64,000 bases of DNA from an uncultured Sphingomonas sp. (GCF_913774285.1 NZ_CAJYHX010000006.1:1-64000); one strand, 5' to 3'; counted from the first letter of the stretch, positions 27,480 to 36,578 are shown. A program made the numbers and translations. The notes: a model not told the origin generated them from the sequence alone.

Positions 27480-27542
27480 TTTTATCTTGCCCTCTTAATC
27501 AGCCTATCCAACGTCGTCCTCCGGCCCCCATCCCGGCGCGAC

Positions 27543-27585
27543 AAAAAAGCCGGGACACGATGCCGATGTCGCACCGCATCCCGGC
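27543..27585 (-). terminator. Rho-independent terminator
   Basis: Read leftward, GCCGGGATGCGGTGC pairs with GCATCGTGTCCCGGC (15 bp including three wobbles) around a 7-base loop and is followed by six T residues. It ends the operon containing the gene at 27603-27974. Confidence 0.85.
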
Positions 27586-27602
27586 ATGGATTGGCCAGGC
27601 GC

Positions 27603-27974
27603 TTAGGCATCCGCGAACGCCGCCATGGCCGCGCGTCGGTGCCCGAAGCTGCGCTTGCCCAGCAGCCCGTGCGGGTGTCCGTTGCCATCGACGATCATCA
27701 CCGCGACGTACCAGCGGCCTGCCAGCCGCCCGACGATCCGGACCCGGTCCAGTTCGACATCCGCCTCGCTGCCCGCGCTCTCGTAGGCCCCGAGCCAGCG
27801 CTCCTGGTCGCGCGCTTCCCAGAGGAATTCGGCCTCCTCGGCATCCAGGAACCGATGTGCCAAAGCCTCGCCCGCATCGTGCCCGAACTCGCGCTCCAGC
27901 CCCGCAACCAGCGCCGCCATCACGCGATCCTGTGCAGCGCCCGACGCTGCCGAAATCGGTTGTACCATCGCCAT
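27603..27974 (-). CDS. Hypothetical protein of the mobile module, 123 aa
   Basis: A soluble protein: N-terminal helix (AQDRVMAALVAGLEREFG), then EALAHRFLDAEEAEFLWEARD and a beta-rich end VRIVGRLAGRWYVAVMIVDG. AAGGAG sits 6 bases before the ATG. Proteins like this recur next to relaxases in sphingomonad elements (recollection) but have no named function. Confidence 0.65.
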   Translation of the reverse strand: MAMVQPISAASGAAQDRVMAALVAGLEREFGHDAGEALAHRFLDAEEAEFLWEARDQERWLGAYESAGSEADVELDRVRIVGRLAGRWYVAVMIVDGNGHPHGLLGKRSFGHRRAAMAAFADA

Positions 27975-28094
27975 GACCGTCTCCTTCGCTTCTGTTCTCC
28001 TGATCGAGAACATCGCCTCGAAGACGGGTGGCGGAGCGGCTGTCAGGGCCGCTGGAGCGTCAGCGGAAGCGCCGCGAAGCGGACGTGGGGGGAA

Positions 28095-28115
28095 CCGATT
28101 TTCGAAGAAAATTGG
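28095..28115. repeat. Inverted repeat flanked by G-runs
   Basis: CCGATTTTC-GAA-GAAAATTGG, 9-bp arms with one wobble, sits between two runs of six G. It lies in the 220-base gap between the lytic transglycosylase and the hypothetical gene, and could be a regulatory site or an mRNA hairpin. Confidence 0.4.
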
Positions 28116-28195
28116 GGGGCACCCGCGGGCCTTGAGAGCCGCTTCGCCACCCGTCATGCTCGGACTTTCGAGACGAGCCCCTCCCCCGCCCGCAG

Positions 28196-28807
28196 TCATG
28201 GGATGACCTTTCGGACTGCGAAAAGTGCGCCTTTCGGATCGCCCACCCGCTCACGGGGCAATGCGACGGCACCCTCCAGCCCCACCACGAACAGTCCCGG
28301 TCGCGGGGCGGCCTGCCGGCGCGGCAAAGGAACAAGCACGGCCCGGCCGGTGACCGCCGCCAGATAGACAAGGGTCTCACGCGGCAGCGATCGCCTGCCC
28401 GCCAGGTACGCCGCATAGGCGCCGGGCCCGGCATTATAGGCGCCGAACAAGCCCGGATAACCGAAGCGGTCATACATCTGCCGCAGGTAGAGGGTGCCCG
28501 CCAGGATGTTGTCGCGGGGATCGTCCGGGTTGTTGCCCAGGGCCAGCCGCGCGCGCATCTCCGCCCAGGTGGCCGGCATCAGCTGCATCAGCCCGATGGC
28601 GCCCGCCCGGCTGCGGATCGGGCGCCCCCCGAGCGTCGTTCGGCCACCGCTTTCGGCGCGCATCACCCGCTCGATCCACGCCGCCGGGACGCCGAACCGC
28701 GCCGATGCTTCCTCGATCAACGGGCGCCACTGCTCCACGGCGCCGGCGCGTGCCGGCGTGGCGAGTGCCAGCAGAACCACAGCATGTAATAGCTTCAGCG
28801 CCGCCAT
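28196..28807 (-). CDS. Lytic transglycosylase (conjugation-type, SLT)
   Basis: A 203-residue exported muramidase that opens peptidoglycan for a transfer apparatus. Signal peptide MAALKLLHAVVLLALATPARA; catalytic Glu in RVMRAESGGR; SLT signature AGAIGLMQLMPATWAEM; GAYNAGPGAYAAY. The start overlaps the end of the TraF-like gene by 13 bases. It belongs to the same leftward operon as TraF, the HTH protein and DUF736. Confidence 0.9.
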   Translation of the reverse strand: MAALKLLHAVVLLALATPARAGAVEQWRPLIEEASARFGVPAAWIERVMRAESGGRTTLGGRPIRSRAGAIGLMQLMPATWAEMRARLALGNNPDDPRDNILAGTLYLRQMYDRFGYPGLFGAYNAGPGAYAAYLAGRRSLPRETLVYLAAVTGRAVLVPLPRRQAAPRPGLFVVGLEGAVALPRERVGDPKGALFAVRKVIP

Positions 28808-29379
28808 AGCAACGTCGCCTTCCCGACCAGCTGGGCGCCCTCGATCGGGCCGAAATAGCGTCCGTCGAACGACGCCGCATTGCCCGGCATCAGCAGGAAG
28901 AACTGGCCCTGCCGCAGCCGAATGCAGCCATGCCACCAGGGCAAGGGATGACCTGCGGCATCGGTGCTGCGACGCTCGACGATTGGCCTGCCATTGACCC
29001 GGACATGGGCACCGACGGCACAGACCTGGTCGCCCGCGACCGCTACGACCTGCTTCACCAACGGCACATTGGCAGGCAGATAGCGGCGTCGGGCAGCGAG
29101 CGTCCGCCACCCGTCCGGCAGCCGCGCGACGACCACGTCGCCGGCCTGGATCGAGGCGCCGGGGTCTACCGCATAGAGCCCGATCGGCGCGCTGGCGCTC
29201 GCGTTCCAGAGCAGACGCGGCCTCGGGGGAACGGCGATGGTCAGCGCCAGCAAGCCGATGCCGAGCCCGATCGTGGCGGCCCGCCAGCCCAAGCGGCGCG
29301 GAGCATTACCGGGCGCGGGAAGCCGGTCGCCCCAAGCGAGCAGCGGCAGTTCGCCGGGCGATTTCTCACGCCGCGCCAT
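28795..29379 (-). CDS. traF: TraF-type S26 signal peptidase
   Basis: A 194-residue membrane serine peptidase related to plasmid TraF, which matures conjugative pilin. One N-terminal membrane segment (IGLGIGLLALTIAVP); catalytic Ser in NASASAPIGLY; catalytic Lys in VPLVKQVVAVAGDQ; C-terminal PGNAASFDGRYFGP. ATG 29379 overlaps the stop of the HTH gene. No pilin gene is visible in the window, so its substrate is missing here. Confidence 0.88.
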   Translation of the reverse strand: MARREKSPGELPLLAWGDRLPAPGNAPRRLGWRAATIGLGIGLLALTIAVPPRPRLLWNASASAPIGLYAVDPGASIQAGDVVVARLPDGWRTLAARRRYLPANVPLVKQVVAVAGDQVCAVGAHVRVNGRPIVERRSTDAAGHPLPWWHGCIRLRQGQFFLLMPGNAASFDGRYFGPIEGAQLVGKATLLWRR

Positions 29380-29605
29380 GGCCGTCGCCGCGCACCGACT
29401 GGGCGTCCGACCACGCACTCAGGTCGTCGATATGGTACTGGATCAGCTGGCTGTGGCGGCGGAAGGTCGGACCCTTGCCGTCGCGCCGCAACTGCTTGAG
29501 CAGTCGGGTCGAGATCTTCAGATAGGCCGCCGCCTGGTCGGTATTGAGGTAGGGCGAGCCGCGCTTGGCGCGGTTCGCCCGCGTGATGTCGTCGTCGATG
29601 TCCAT
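29366..29605 (-). CDS. HTH DNA-binding protein (excisionase-like), 79 aa
   Basis: A small winged HTH: YLNTDQAAAYLKISTRLLKQ is the helix-turn-helix, followed by RRDGKGPTFRRHSQLIQYHI. Such proteins lie between DUF736 and TraF in many alphaproteobacterial elements. Overlaps the TraF start by 14 bases. Confidence 0.8.
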   Translation of the reverse strand: MDIDDDITRANRAKRGSPYLNTDQAAAYLKISTRLLKQLRRDGKGPTFRRHSQLIQYHIDDLSAWSDAQSVRGDGHGAA

Positions 29606-29773
29606 CCGCCATTCCCGTCGCGTCGAGCCGGCGGCGGGACTGCCGTCGCTCGCGCCTGGGATGACCGGTGGGAGACACGCTGCGGAGTGTCGGAATCGAC
29701 CTGCATCGGTTCGACACCCCCCTGCCCCGCAAGGATCGAAGCCCCCCGCGCGGTGCGCGAGGGGCGGCCGATG

Positions 29774-30073
29774 TCAGCGCGACCAGATGAGCTTGTATTC
29801 GCCGTCGTCGCCCTGGGTCAGGGTCGCGTAGATCGGCGCGGGAAAGGACGGATCGTCGAGCTTGAGGCTCAGATATTCCGCGCCGGTCTCGCGCGCCGCC
29901 TTGGTCCAGCCCGCGCCGAATTCGACCCCGCCGGCGTTGACGCGGTGGTCGGGTGCCTTGTCGTGATCGCGCTCGACGGGGCGGATGCTCGCCTTGACGC
30001 GGAGCGTGAGGGTGCGGATTTCGCCGGTATAGATGCCGTTTTCGCCGCGGGTGAAGCTGCCGATCTGTGCCAT
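29774..30073 (-). CDS. DUF736 family protein
   Basis: A 99-residue beta-rich protein: [32 protein letters not shown], and [20 protein letters not shown] are the hallmark segments of DUF736. Its function is not established, though it is strongly associated with conjugative elements of Alphaproteobacteria. AGGAG lies 8 bases before the ATG. First gene of the leftward operon with the HTH, TraF and transglycosylase genes. Confidence 0.9.
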   Translation of the reverse strand: MAQIGSFTRGENGIYTGEIRTLTLRVKASIRPVERDHDKAPDHRVNAGGVEFGAGWTKAARETGAEYLSLKLDDPSFPAPIYATLTQGDDGEYKLIWSR

Positions 30074-30403
30074 GGTGAAGTCTCCTGATGCGTGTCTCGA
30101 TGCCGCCCCATGCGGCCTCGATGGCAGGCGACCAGGCGATGGGCGGACGACGCGCACCGGAAGGCCGAAGCGCCAGCGAAGGACGGCCAAAGCCGGCTTT
30201 CTTGGTCCGCGAGGAGCCCGCCAGGGCGGGGAAGAAAGTCGGCGACGCCGTTGCGCGAACCAGGCCGTCCAGCGCCAGACCTGCCAGCAAGAGAGGCCAT
30301 GGGGTGGACGCGATCTGCATCGGAAGGCCACCGACGATCGGAAGCGATCCGTGGCGATCGCGCGCATTCGGCATCGCGAATTGCTGGGCTATCGATGGGT
30401 CCG

Positions 30404-30883
30404 ATGAGCCATGAATCCGTTCTCGCCGACCTCGCGCTGCGTGCGCCCGACCTGACCGTCATCACGGTCGAACAGAGCACGGCGACCGTCGCCGAGGCCG
30501 CGATCGCGCTGGACGTCGTGCCCGGCCAGATCGCCAAGACGCTGGCGCTTCGCGTGGGAGACCAGGCCGCGCTGCTGGTGACGCGCGGCGACACGCGGCT
30601 CGACAATCGCAAGACCAAGGCAGCGCTCGGGGGACGACCGCGCATGCTCGATCCTGCCGAAACGCTGGCGGTGACCAGCCATCCGATCGGCGACGTCTGC
30701 CCGTTCGGATTGCCGAGCGCGCTCCCGATCTACTGCGATGAGAGCCTCAAGGCGTTCGCGGTCGTCTATCCGGCGGCCGGCTCGCGCAACACGTCGGTCG
30801 CGCTGTCGCCGGACCGGCTGGCGGCGCTCGTCGGCGCCGCGTGGATCGATGTCTGCAGCCTTCCCGAGCCTACGGTCGGCTGA
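30404..30883 (+). CDS. YbaK/EbsC-type aminoacyl-tRNA deacylase
   Basis: A 159-residue protein of the YbaK/ProX editing family that hydrolyses mischarged tRNA. The fold is complete: VITVEQSTATVAEAA, GQIAKTLALRVGD with the conserved Lys, NRKTKAALGG, VTSHPIGDVCPFGLP and VALSPDRLAALVGAAW. ATG 30395 in the same frame is an alternative start. Its stop is five bases before the Nudix ATG, so they are co-transcribed. Probably cargo of the element. Confidence 0.87.
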   Translation: MSHESVLADLALRAPDLTVITVEQSTATVAEAAIALDVVPGQIAKTLALRVGDQAALLVTRGDTRLDNRKTKAALGGRPRMLDPAETLAVTSHPIGDVCPFGLPSALPIYCDESLKAFAVVYPAAGSRNTSVALSPDRLAALVGAAWIDVCSLPEPTVG

Positions 30884-30887
30884 CCGC

Positions 30888-31298
30888 ATGGCAGACGCAG
30901 CTTACGGCACGATTCGCATCGCCGCCGCCCTGATCGACGACGGCGACGGAAGGCTGCTGCTCGTACGGAAGGCGGGGTCGCCATGGTTCATGCAGGCGGG
31001 CGGCAAGATCGAGGGTCAGGAAAGCGCCCTGGCCGCGCTTCGGCGCGAACTGGCCGAGGAGATCGGGCTGGCGCTGCGCGCGCGGGATGCAACCTATCTC
31101 GGCCGGTTCTCGGCACCCGCCGCCAACGAACCCGACACGATCGTCGAGGCGGAGCTGTTCCACCTCCGCGTGCGGCATGTGCCGATCGTGCAGGCGGAGA
31201 TCGCGGAAGCGGTCTGGATCGGCATCACGGAGGCCGCCCATTTGCCGCTCGCGCCGCTGACGCGCGATGTCGTGCTGCCGCTGGCGCAGACGCTCTGA
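30888..31298 (+). CDS. Nudix hydrolase
   Basis: A 136-residue Nudix enzyme. The box GGKIEGQESALAALRREL-AEEIGL fits GX5EX7REUXEEXGU. It hydrolyses nucleoside diphosphates linked to another group, substrate unknown. Follows the YbaK gene by four bases. Confidence 0.9.
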   Translation: MADAAYGTIRIAAALIDDGDGRLLLVRKAGSPWFMQAGGKIEGQESALAALRRELAEEIGLALRARDATYLGRFSAPAANEPDTIVEAELFHLRVRHVPIVQAEIAEAVWIGITEAAHLPLAPLTRDVVLPLAQTL

Positions 31299-31317
31299 CC
31301 GCGCCAGCGCTCCACGC

Positions 31318-31683
31318 TTACATCGCACCCGAAAGCGGCTTCAGGAAGAGGCGCTCATAGCTTTCGAAGGGCGGTTCGGCGAAGCGCGCGATGACCTTAA
31401 CGGCTTCGGGATCTTGCGGCAGCTCGATGCGATAGCGGCGATAGGCCGCGTCGTCGGGAAAGCCGAACAGCGCGACGGCAATGTCGCCCTCACCCTGGCG
31501 CCCCTTGCCGGGGAAGCTCATCGTCGTGTCGCTGGGCGCCTCCCGCGGCAGAAAGAAGCCGTAATGGGTTCCGCCGAACCGCTCGATCAGGCGCACCCAG
31601 GCGCGACCATAGTCCTCGAATTCGACAAGTCGTTCGGGGTCGAGCCGATACCGCACTTCGCAGACGATCGCGTTGGTTTGCAT
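31318..31683 (-). CDS. NIPSNAP-family protein
   Basis: A 121-residue dimeric alpha/beta-barrel type protein: VCEVRYRLDPERLVEFEDYG, RFGGTHYGFFLPRE and ALFGFPDDAAYRRYRIEL match NIPSNAP-like proteins. Function unclear in bacteria. Convergent with the Nudix gene, 20 bases apart. Confidence 0.8.
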   Translation of the reverse strand: MQTNAIVCEVRYRLDPERLVEFEDYGRAWVRLIERFGGTHYGFFLPREAPSDTTMSFPGKGRQGEGDIAVALFGFPDDAAYRRYRIELPQDPEAVKVIARFAEPPFESYERLFLKPLSGAM

Positions 31684-31802
31684 GCGTCCTGTTCCTCCCA
31701 GAAGCCCTACGTAAACATTCGCACCAGACGGCCCACTAGGCAAAAATTGCCGCGTGGCGCGCCTTTGGGCGACGTCACGCGGCCGAAATTTTGGGGTCCG
31801 CT

Positions 31803-31826
31803 GCGGGCGGGCCGAGGCCCGCCCGC
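31803..31826 (-). terminator. Strong GC hairpin past the ParB-like gene
   Basis: GCGGGCGGGCC / GGCCCGCCCGC, an 11-bp perfect inverted repeat with 2 bases between (so an effective small loop), 6 bases beyond the ParB-like stop. No T-tract; it may end transcription or protect the 3' end. Confidence 0.5.
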
Positions 31827-31832
31827 CTTCGG

Positions 31833-33584
31833 TCATGCCGCCTGCTGCAATGGTGCAGGCACGGTGTCGGGATCTGGCTCGGGGGCCTGCGCGGACTCGG
31901 CCCCATCACGCCCCCCAAGGGCGTCGTTCCCGCCTCGGTCGGTATAGGCGGACGCCGGAAAGCCCAGCCATCTCGGCACCCAGCGCTCGACCTTTCTACG
32001 TCCATCGGCCCCGTCGAGATGATCGCGAATGATGCGCTTCAGGACCTTGGTCTTCTCGGCCGCATTCGCGGCGGCGACCCTCTCGCCCGCCACCTCCGCG
32101 ACGATGCGGAGGAGGACTTCCCGGTCGCGGATCAGGTCGAAAAAGGCGGTGTCCGCCTCCCACCAGTCGGCCATGTCGACGCCGAGATGGACGCCTAGCG
32201 CCGCGACGACGGCGCTGCCGCTCGCCAGCGTCTCGCCCATGACGATGGTCAGGATTTCCATGACGACCGCGCCGGGCAGGTCGACCATCCGCAGGAAGAG
32301 CGCGGGCATGCCGCCCTCATGGCCGCTGGCGCCGGTCACGGTCGGTTCGTCGGGCGCAAGGCCGAGCACGGCCAGCACGGCGCGGCGGCGCTCGTCGAAC
32401 AGCGCCTCGGCGGGGCAGGCCTCAACGCTTTCACGCACGGCGTCGTTGCGCGTCGCCTGCGGGTCGGGCGACACCCGCCAGAGGTGCGAGCCGCTAATGG
32501 CATGGGCAACCATCAGCCGCAGCGCGACGCCGGGATGCCCGAGCAGCGCGGCGCGAACGGCGGCATGACGATGCAGGTCGAGATAGGCCTGCATGGTGGA
32601 CGTGACTTCCGGTCGGGGCGCCCTGGCGGGTTCCGACGCTTCGCCGCGCGCTAGGCGGCGCGCTTCCCGGGCGGGCAAATAGCCCTCGTGGAAGGTCACC
32701 TCGCCGCTCACCCGGACATCGACATAGACCCGCCCGCCCTTGCGCTTCTTCTCATACTCCCAGCCATGGAAGTGCTCGGACGGCGGCACGACCACGACAT
32801 CGTTCCAGCCCTGTTCCAGATAGGCTGCGCGGCGCGCCGCGATCGCCGCATTCTGCGCCGCCCAGAAGGCATCGGGATCGGCAAAATAGCGGTCCTCGCC
32901 GAACAGGTCGACGACGATCGCGCCGCCGAACGCATCGAGGTCGAACAGCGCGTAGCGTACGGCGATCGACTGGCCGCCGAACAGCCATGCCTTGAGCTGA
33001 TGACCGGTCGGGGCATAACCCTCGGGGTCGTCGAACAGCGCCAGCCAGCTAAGCTGCTGGCCCTTGCTGGCAAGCGTCAGGTGCCGGATCGTGGTGCGGT
33101 CGATCTTCTCGGCGGCAAAGAGCTGGCGGATGCGCGGCAGCAGGTTGCCGAGCGCCAGCACCCGCGCAACGGTGAGGTCGGGCAGCCCGAAGGTGGCGGC
33201 GATGTCGGCCACGTCGCGGCCCTGCCGGACCAGCCGGGTGAAGGTTTCCCACTGCGTCACTTCGTCGGCGTCGAGGCGGGACAGGTTCTCGATCATCGAG
33301 GCTTCGATGGCGGCGGCATCGTCGGTGTCGGCGAGGATGCGGCAGGGCAAAGGTTCGGGCTCGCCGGTTTCGGCGGCGACGATCCGCGCGGCATGGAAGC
33401 GTCGCGCGCGCGCGACGATCTCGAACTGCCCGGGCTCGGTGGCGGGGCGCACGAGCAGGGTCTGGATGATGCCGCGCTTGCGGACGGTGGGCAGCAGGTC
33501 GGCCACGTCGGGGGCCTTCTTGCTGTATCGCATGTTGGTCTTGCTGACGGACAGCTTGTCCTGGTCGATGAATAACAGGGTCAT
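31833..33584 (-). CDS. ParB/RepB/Spo0J-family protein
   Basis: A 583-residue protein. N-terminal ParB-type nuclease/CTP-binding domain (MRYSKKAPDVADLLPTVRK, GIIQTLLVRP, VARARRFHAARI, IENLSRLDADEVTQWETF) followed by an HTH (AATFGLPDLTVARVLALGN). The long C-terminal half, with a helical block around HRHAAVRAALLGHPGVALRL, is typical of ParB-like proteins carried by alphaproteobacterial integrative elements. No ParA is adjacent. AAGGAGT lies 6 bases before the ATG. Probably element maintenance or regulation. Confidence 0.87.
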   Translation of the reverse strand: MTLLFIDQDKLSVSKTNMRYSKKAPDVADLLPTVRKRGIIQTLLVRPATEPGQFEIVARARRFHAARIVAAETGEPEPLPCRILADTDDAAAIEASMIENLSRLDADEVTQWETFTRLVRQGRDVADIAATFGLPDLTVARVLALGNLLPRIRQLFAAEKIDRTTIRHLTLASKGQQLSWLALFDDPEGYAPTGHQLKAWLFGGQSIAVRYALFDLDAFGGAIVVDLFGEDRYFADPDAFWAAQNAAIAARRAAYLEQGWNDVVVVPPSEHFHGWEYEKKRKGGRVYVDVRVSGEVTFHEGYLPAREARRLARGEASEPARAPRPEVTSTMQAYLDLHRHAAVRAALLGHPGVALRLMVAHAISGSHLWRVSPDPQATRNDAVRESVEACPAEALFDERRRAVLAVLGLAPDEPTVTGASGHEGGMPALFLRMVDLPGAVVMEILTIVMGETLASGSAVVAALGVHLGVDMADWWEADTAFFDLIRDREVLLRIVAEVAGERVAAANAAEKTKVLKRIIRDHLDGADGRRKVERWVPRWLGFPASAYTDRGGNDALGGRDGAESAQAPEPDPDTVPAPLQQAA

Positions 33585-33675
33585 GGTCGTACTCCTTGCG
33601 AGCGCCGGTCCGCCGTTCGTTTCGATGCGGCGGACCGGGCTGTCGGGGATGGCGGCGAAGCGCGCCGCCGGCGCC

Positions 33676-34104
33676 TCAACCGCCATTCGGCGGAAGCTCG
33701 GGGTCCGACGCTTGCCCACCGCGCACGGCACGGCGGATCAGCGTCTCTGCCCAGATGATCGACCCGGCGCGCCGCGCCCACTCGGCCCAGTCGGAGAGGG
33801 GGACCAGGCCTTCGAAGCCGAGGTCGCGCTCGATGCGGAGGCCGAAGGGAAGCCGGATCGCGGCGATCTCGGAGAGGCTGAAACTACCCAGTTCCGGGCA
33901 GCCAAAGCCAAGGTCGGCAAGGCCGAACAGCGTGTCGCCGTCCGCGTCGAGCTCGGTCGCCAGCCAGGTCGCGGCGCCCAGCGGGTTGAACAGCTTGACG
34001 AGCGACAGCGGGTCGGGTTCCGGCAGGCCCTCGCGCATGGCGGTCCGGCGGGCACTGTCGTTGGCGCGCAGCGCCTCGCGAAGGTCGGGGGTGAGAAGGA
34101 TCAT
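33676..34104 (-). CDS. DUF2958 family protein
   Basis: A 142-residue acidic protein: MILLTPDLREALRAND, PLSLVKLFNPLGAATWLATEL, DLGFGCPELGSFSLSEI and LPFGLRIERDLGFEG are hallmark DUF2958 segments. Function unknown; widespread with ArdC on mobile elements. Its ATG overlaps the ArdC stop (ATGA). Confidence 0.88.
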   Translation of the reverse strand: MILLTPDLREALRANDSARRTAMREGLPEPDPLSLVKLFNPLGAATWLATELDADGDTLFGLADLGFGCPELGSFSLSEIAAIRLPFGLRIERDLGFEGLVPLSDWAEWARRAGSIIWAETLIRRAVRGGQASDPELPPNGG

Positions 34105-35072
34105 GCCGCCGCCCTCCCCGCTTCGCGGGCGGCCCCGGCCTCGCGGTGGCGGGCGAGCAGCCAGTCGGCGGCCTTGCTGGCGGCGCTCGCCGCGCGGAAG
34201 ATGGCGCGGTGGTCCTCGCGCAGCACCTCCAGCCAGCTGCCGATATAGTCGGCATGGCGCACGGTCGGCACGATGCCGAGGGCGGCGCAGAGGAACGCCG
34301 ATCCCATCTCGGCGACGAGTTCCTCGCGGGCATAGTCCTTGCTGCCGAAGGCGGTGGTCAGGTCGCGGCCCAGCCGCTTGGCATGACCGGTGGCATGGGT
34401 GAGTTCGTGCAGGCAGGTGCGGTAATAGTTGACCTGTTCGAAGAAGGAGGGCTGCGGCGGCACCTGCACGAAATCGTGCGACGGCACGTAGAAGGCGCGA
34501 TCCCCGCCGACGCGGAACTCGACGCCCGAGGCAGCGATCACTTCCTCGGCGACCGGCACGATCTCGCGCTCGGGCAAGGGCGCGGGGTCGCAAGCGAGCC
34601 CTGCGCGCAGCCCCTCGCACTGGGCGACGTTGAAGACGGTGAAGCGCTTGAGGAACGGTACCGCCCTGGCATCGTCACCGTCGCGGGCGGCACGCGCGCG
34701 CTCGGCCTCGGGGGTGAAGCGGTCGGCATAGACAACGCACTGTCCGCGCTCGCCCTTGCGGACGCAGCCGCCTGCCTCCAGCGCCTGCCGGAAGGTCAGC
34801 CAGGACTGCGAGGGCCAGCCCTGCTCGATGACCGCACCCCAGAGGATCAGGACATTGACCCCGGAGTAGCTGCGGCCGGTCAGCGCGTTGCGCGGCAGGC
34901 CGGGTCCGGTCCCGCCGGTCCGGCCCCATGGCTGGACCCAGGGCAGTCGCCCGGCTTCGAGTTCGGCGACGATCCGCGCGGTCACCTCGTCATAGAGATT
35001 GGTTCGGGCCGCAGGCTGGCGATCCTCGCAGGCACCGCGCGAGCGGGCAGATCGGCGGGTGGCTTGGCGCAT
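34101..35072 (-). CDS. ArdC-type antirestriction protein
   Basis: A 323-residue protein with the N-terminal ssDNA-binding ArdC domain (LYDEVTARIVAELEAGRLPWVQPW) and a C-terminal zincin-like metallopeptidase domain with HELTHATGH (HExxH) and a downstream EELVAEMGSAF glutamate. ArdC protects incoming single-stranded DNA from restriction during conjugation. GAGGAGG lies 5 bases before the ATG. Operon with DUF2958. Confidence 0.9.
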   Translation of the reverse strand: MRQATRRSARSRGACEDRQPAARTNLYDEVTARIVAELEAGRLPWVQPWGRTGGTGPGLPRNALTGRSYSGVNVLILWGAVIEQGWPSQSWLTFRQALEAGGCVRKGERGQCVVYADRFTPEAERARAARDGDDARAVPFLKRFTVFNVAQCEGLRAGLACDPAPLPEREIVPVAEEVIAASGVEFRVGGDRAFYVPSHDFVQVPPQPSFFEQVNYYRTCLHELTHATGHAKRLGRDLTTAFGSKDYAREELVAEMGSAFLCAALGIVPTVRHADYIGSWLEVLREDHRAIFRAASAASKAADWLLARHREAGAAREAGRAAA

Positions 35073-35320
35073 CGGTTCCTCCTCGCCGCCCCAAAAGGCA
35101 CCATGCCTCCCCGCAAAGGCGGGGGGTAGGCGGCAGCAGCGACCCAGAGACCCGGCGCCAGGGGTCGGGGGCACCGAAGGGCGGAGCGCAGCGGAGCACC
35201 CCGGAGCGCGAGCGGAGGGGTTGCCGCCGGCCACGCCGGGCCTAGCCGGGCGCGCCGCCTTCCCCCGCCGCGCCGGGAGAGGCACAAGTACGCCGCCGCG
35301 CCGGGAGCGCGGCGACCTCA
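35073..35320. other. GC-rich gene-free stretch with short repeats
   Basis: Very GC-rich, with repeated GCGGAGCGCAGCGGAGC-like and GCCGCGCCGGGA motifs (the latter twice, near 35268 and 35297). No ORF called. Probably a promoter/leader region for ArdC. Confidence 0.4.
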
Positions 35321-35344
35321 GCCATTGCAGTGACGTGCAATGGC
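35321..35344. promoter_or_regulatory. Perfect inverted repeat GCCATTGCA-N6-TGCAATGGC
   Basis: Perfect 9-bp arms around GTGACG, standing at the change from GC-rich sequence to the DUF6894 promoter region, 90 bases before that gene and 250 bases upstream of ArdC. It may be an operator or a recombination site. Confidence 0.45.
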
Positions 35345-35433
35345 AGCGACGATCTGCGCCCATCGGCGCCCAATCTCTGGGTTGCCCCAACCTGCGTGAT
35401 TGTCCGTCGGATCAGATGGGCTAAACCCAAGCG

Positions 35434-35694
35434 ATGCAGCGCTATTTCTTCAACGTGCAGGATCGGCACGGCTATCTGGTCGATCCGGACGGCATCGAAC
35501 ATGCGGATGCCGCCATGGCCCGCCATACCGCCGTTGCCTTCGGCCGGTCGCTGCTGGGGGAAGATCTCGCCCAAGGCTTCATCGACCTGAACGGAAGCAT
35601 CGAGGTGATGAACGACGCGGGCACCGTCGTGCACCGCGTATCGTTCGCGGAATGCGTCCTGGTCGTCCTGGAACGTACCAGCCTGCTTGAATAG
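35434..35694 (+). CDS. DUF6894-type small protein
   Basis: An 86-residue protein starting MQRYFFNVQDRHGYLVDPDG, the usual opening of the DUF6894 family, followed by ARHTAVAFGRSLLGEDL. Function unknown; often in stress-related contexts in alphaproteobacteria. No ribosome site of note. Confidence 0.78.
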   Translation: MQRYFFNVQDRHGYLVDPDGIEHADAAMARHTAVAFGRSLLGEDLAQGFIDLNGSIEVMNDAGTVVHRVSFAECVLVVLERTSLLE

Positions 35695-35812
35695 CCCAAC
35701 GCTCCGCGCAACCGATTCGGTAGGTTGGCACTAACGGGCGCAAACCATGTCGATGTGTTGACTAGGCTGACCGACGCCGTCGGCACGCCAACCAACCGCC
35801 CTGTCCCCCCGC

Positions 35813-36202
35813 TCAGAGGCTGAAGCCTGCCTCGTTTAGCAATGTGGAGATTGTCGTGACGAGTTGGGAGGGAGCGACTAGCTTCTGGACCAGGATGCTT
35901 TTGGGAACGCCGTACCCCGCCCAGTCCTCGGGACTCTCGGCCGTCATGTACACTACAGGAAGGGCTGGCTTGAGCTCGCGGGCCTTGCGGGCGACATCCC
36001 AGCCACTCGCGCCGAAGCCAAGTCGCACGTCAGTGATCAAACCGACGATGTTTTCGCCGTCGGAACCCAGGATGCGGATTGCCTCATCGCCGCTGCTGGC
36101 ATCAATGATGTCGAAGCCGCCGTCTTCGAGAGCATCCTGGGCGTTGATGAGCAACATCGGTTCGTCCTCGACCAGAAGAACGAGTATCGCCTGGTTCATC
36201 AT
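35813..36202 (-). CDS. Single-domain response regulator
   Basis: A 129-residue receiver. Acidic pocket LVEDEPML, phospho-Asp in LITDVRLGFGASG, Thr in YMTAES and conserved Lys in LVQKLVAPSQL (the usual Pro after Lys is Leu). No output domain. AAGGA lies shortly before the ATG; a second ATG follows immediately. No kinase adjoins it. Confidence 0.87.
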   Translation of the reverse strand: MMNQAILVLLVEDEPMLLINAQDALEDGGFDIIDASSGDEAIRILGSDGENIVGLITDVRLGFGASGWDVARKARELKPALPVVYMTAESPEDWAGYGVPKSILVQKLVAPSQLVTTISTLLNEAGFSL

Positions 36203-36541
36203 TCGGGTCCTTGCGTGACCGCGCAGGGGCCGTGACCCGAGAGCGCCGAGGAATTGATCTGGCGGCTCTCCCTGACCAGATCATATCGCGAGATGCGAAA
36301 CTCGGCGACCAAGTGGTTTCAGTATCAACGGTTTGCTGGGAATGCTCGGCGCGCTTTTTAGTTCCGCGGTCGAAACGTCTCAGCGAGATTGTTGGCCACT
36401 TAGGGGCAAGAAGCGTCTCGACCGAGGCCGCACCGCTGCTTCTTCCTTCGAGACTGTCCGCATCTGCGCATGCAAAGGCCCAAGGCTCCAACGTTGATCG
36501 GTTGGTGCTTAAGGTTGCTCGCCGTCCCGCGTTGAAAAGGA
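36203..36541. other. Gene-free stretch before the toxin-antitoxin pair
   Basis: No convincing coding frame. It should contain the promoters of the response regulator (leftward) and the toxin-antitoxin operon (rightward). Confidence 0.45.
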
Positions 36542-36558
36542 GGTGGCAATTTGCTACC
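36542..36558 (+). promoter_or_regulatory. Inverted repeat, likely antitoxin operator
   Basis: GGTGGCAA-T-TTGCTACC pairs at 7 of 8 positions, 20 bases before the antitoxin ATG. Placement fits autoregulation by the ParD-like protein. Confidence 0.45.
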
Positions 36559-36578
36559 TACAAAGCTGGAGGTGCGGG

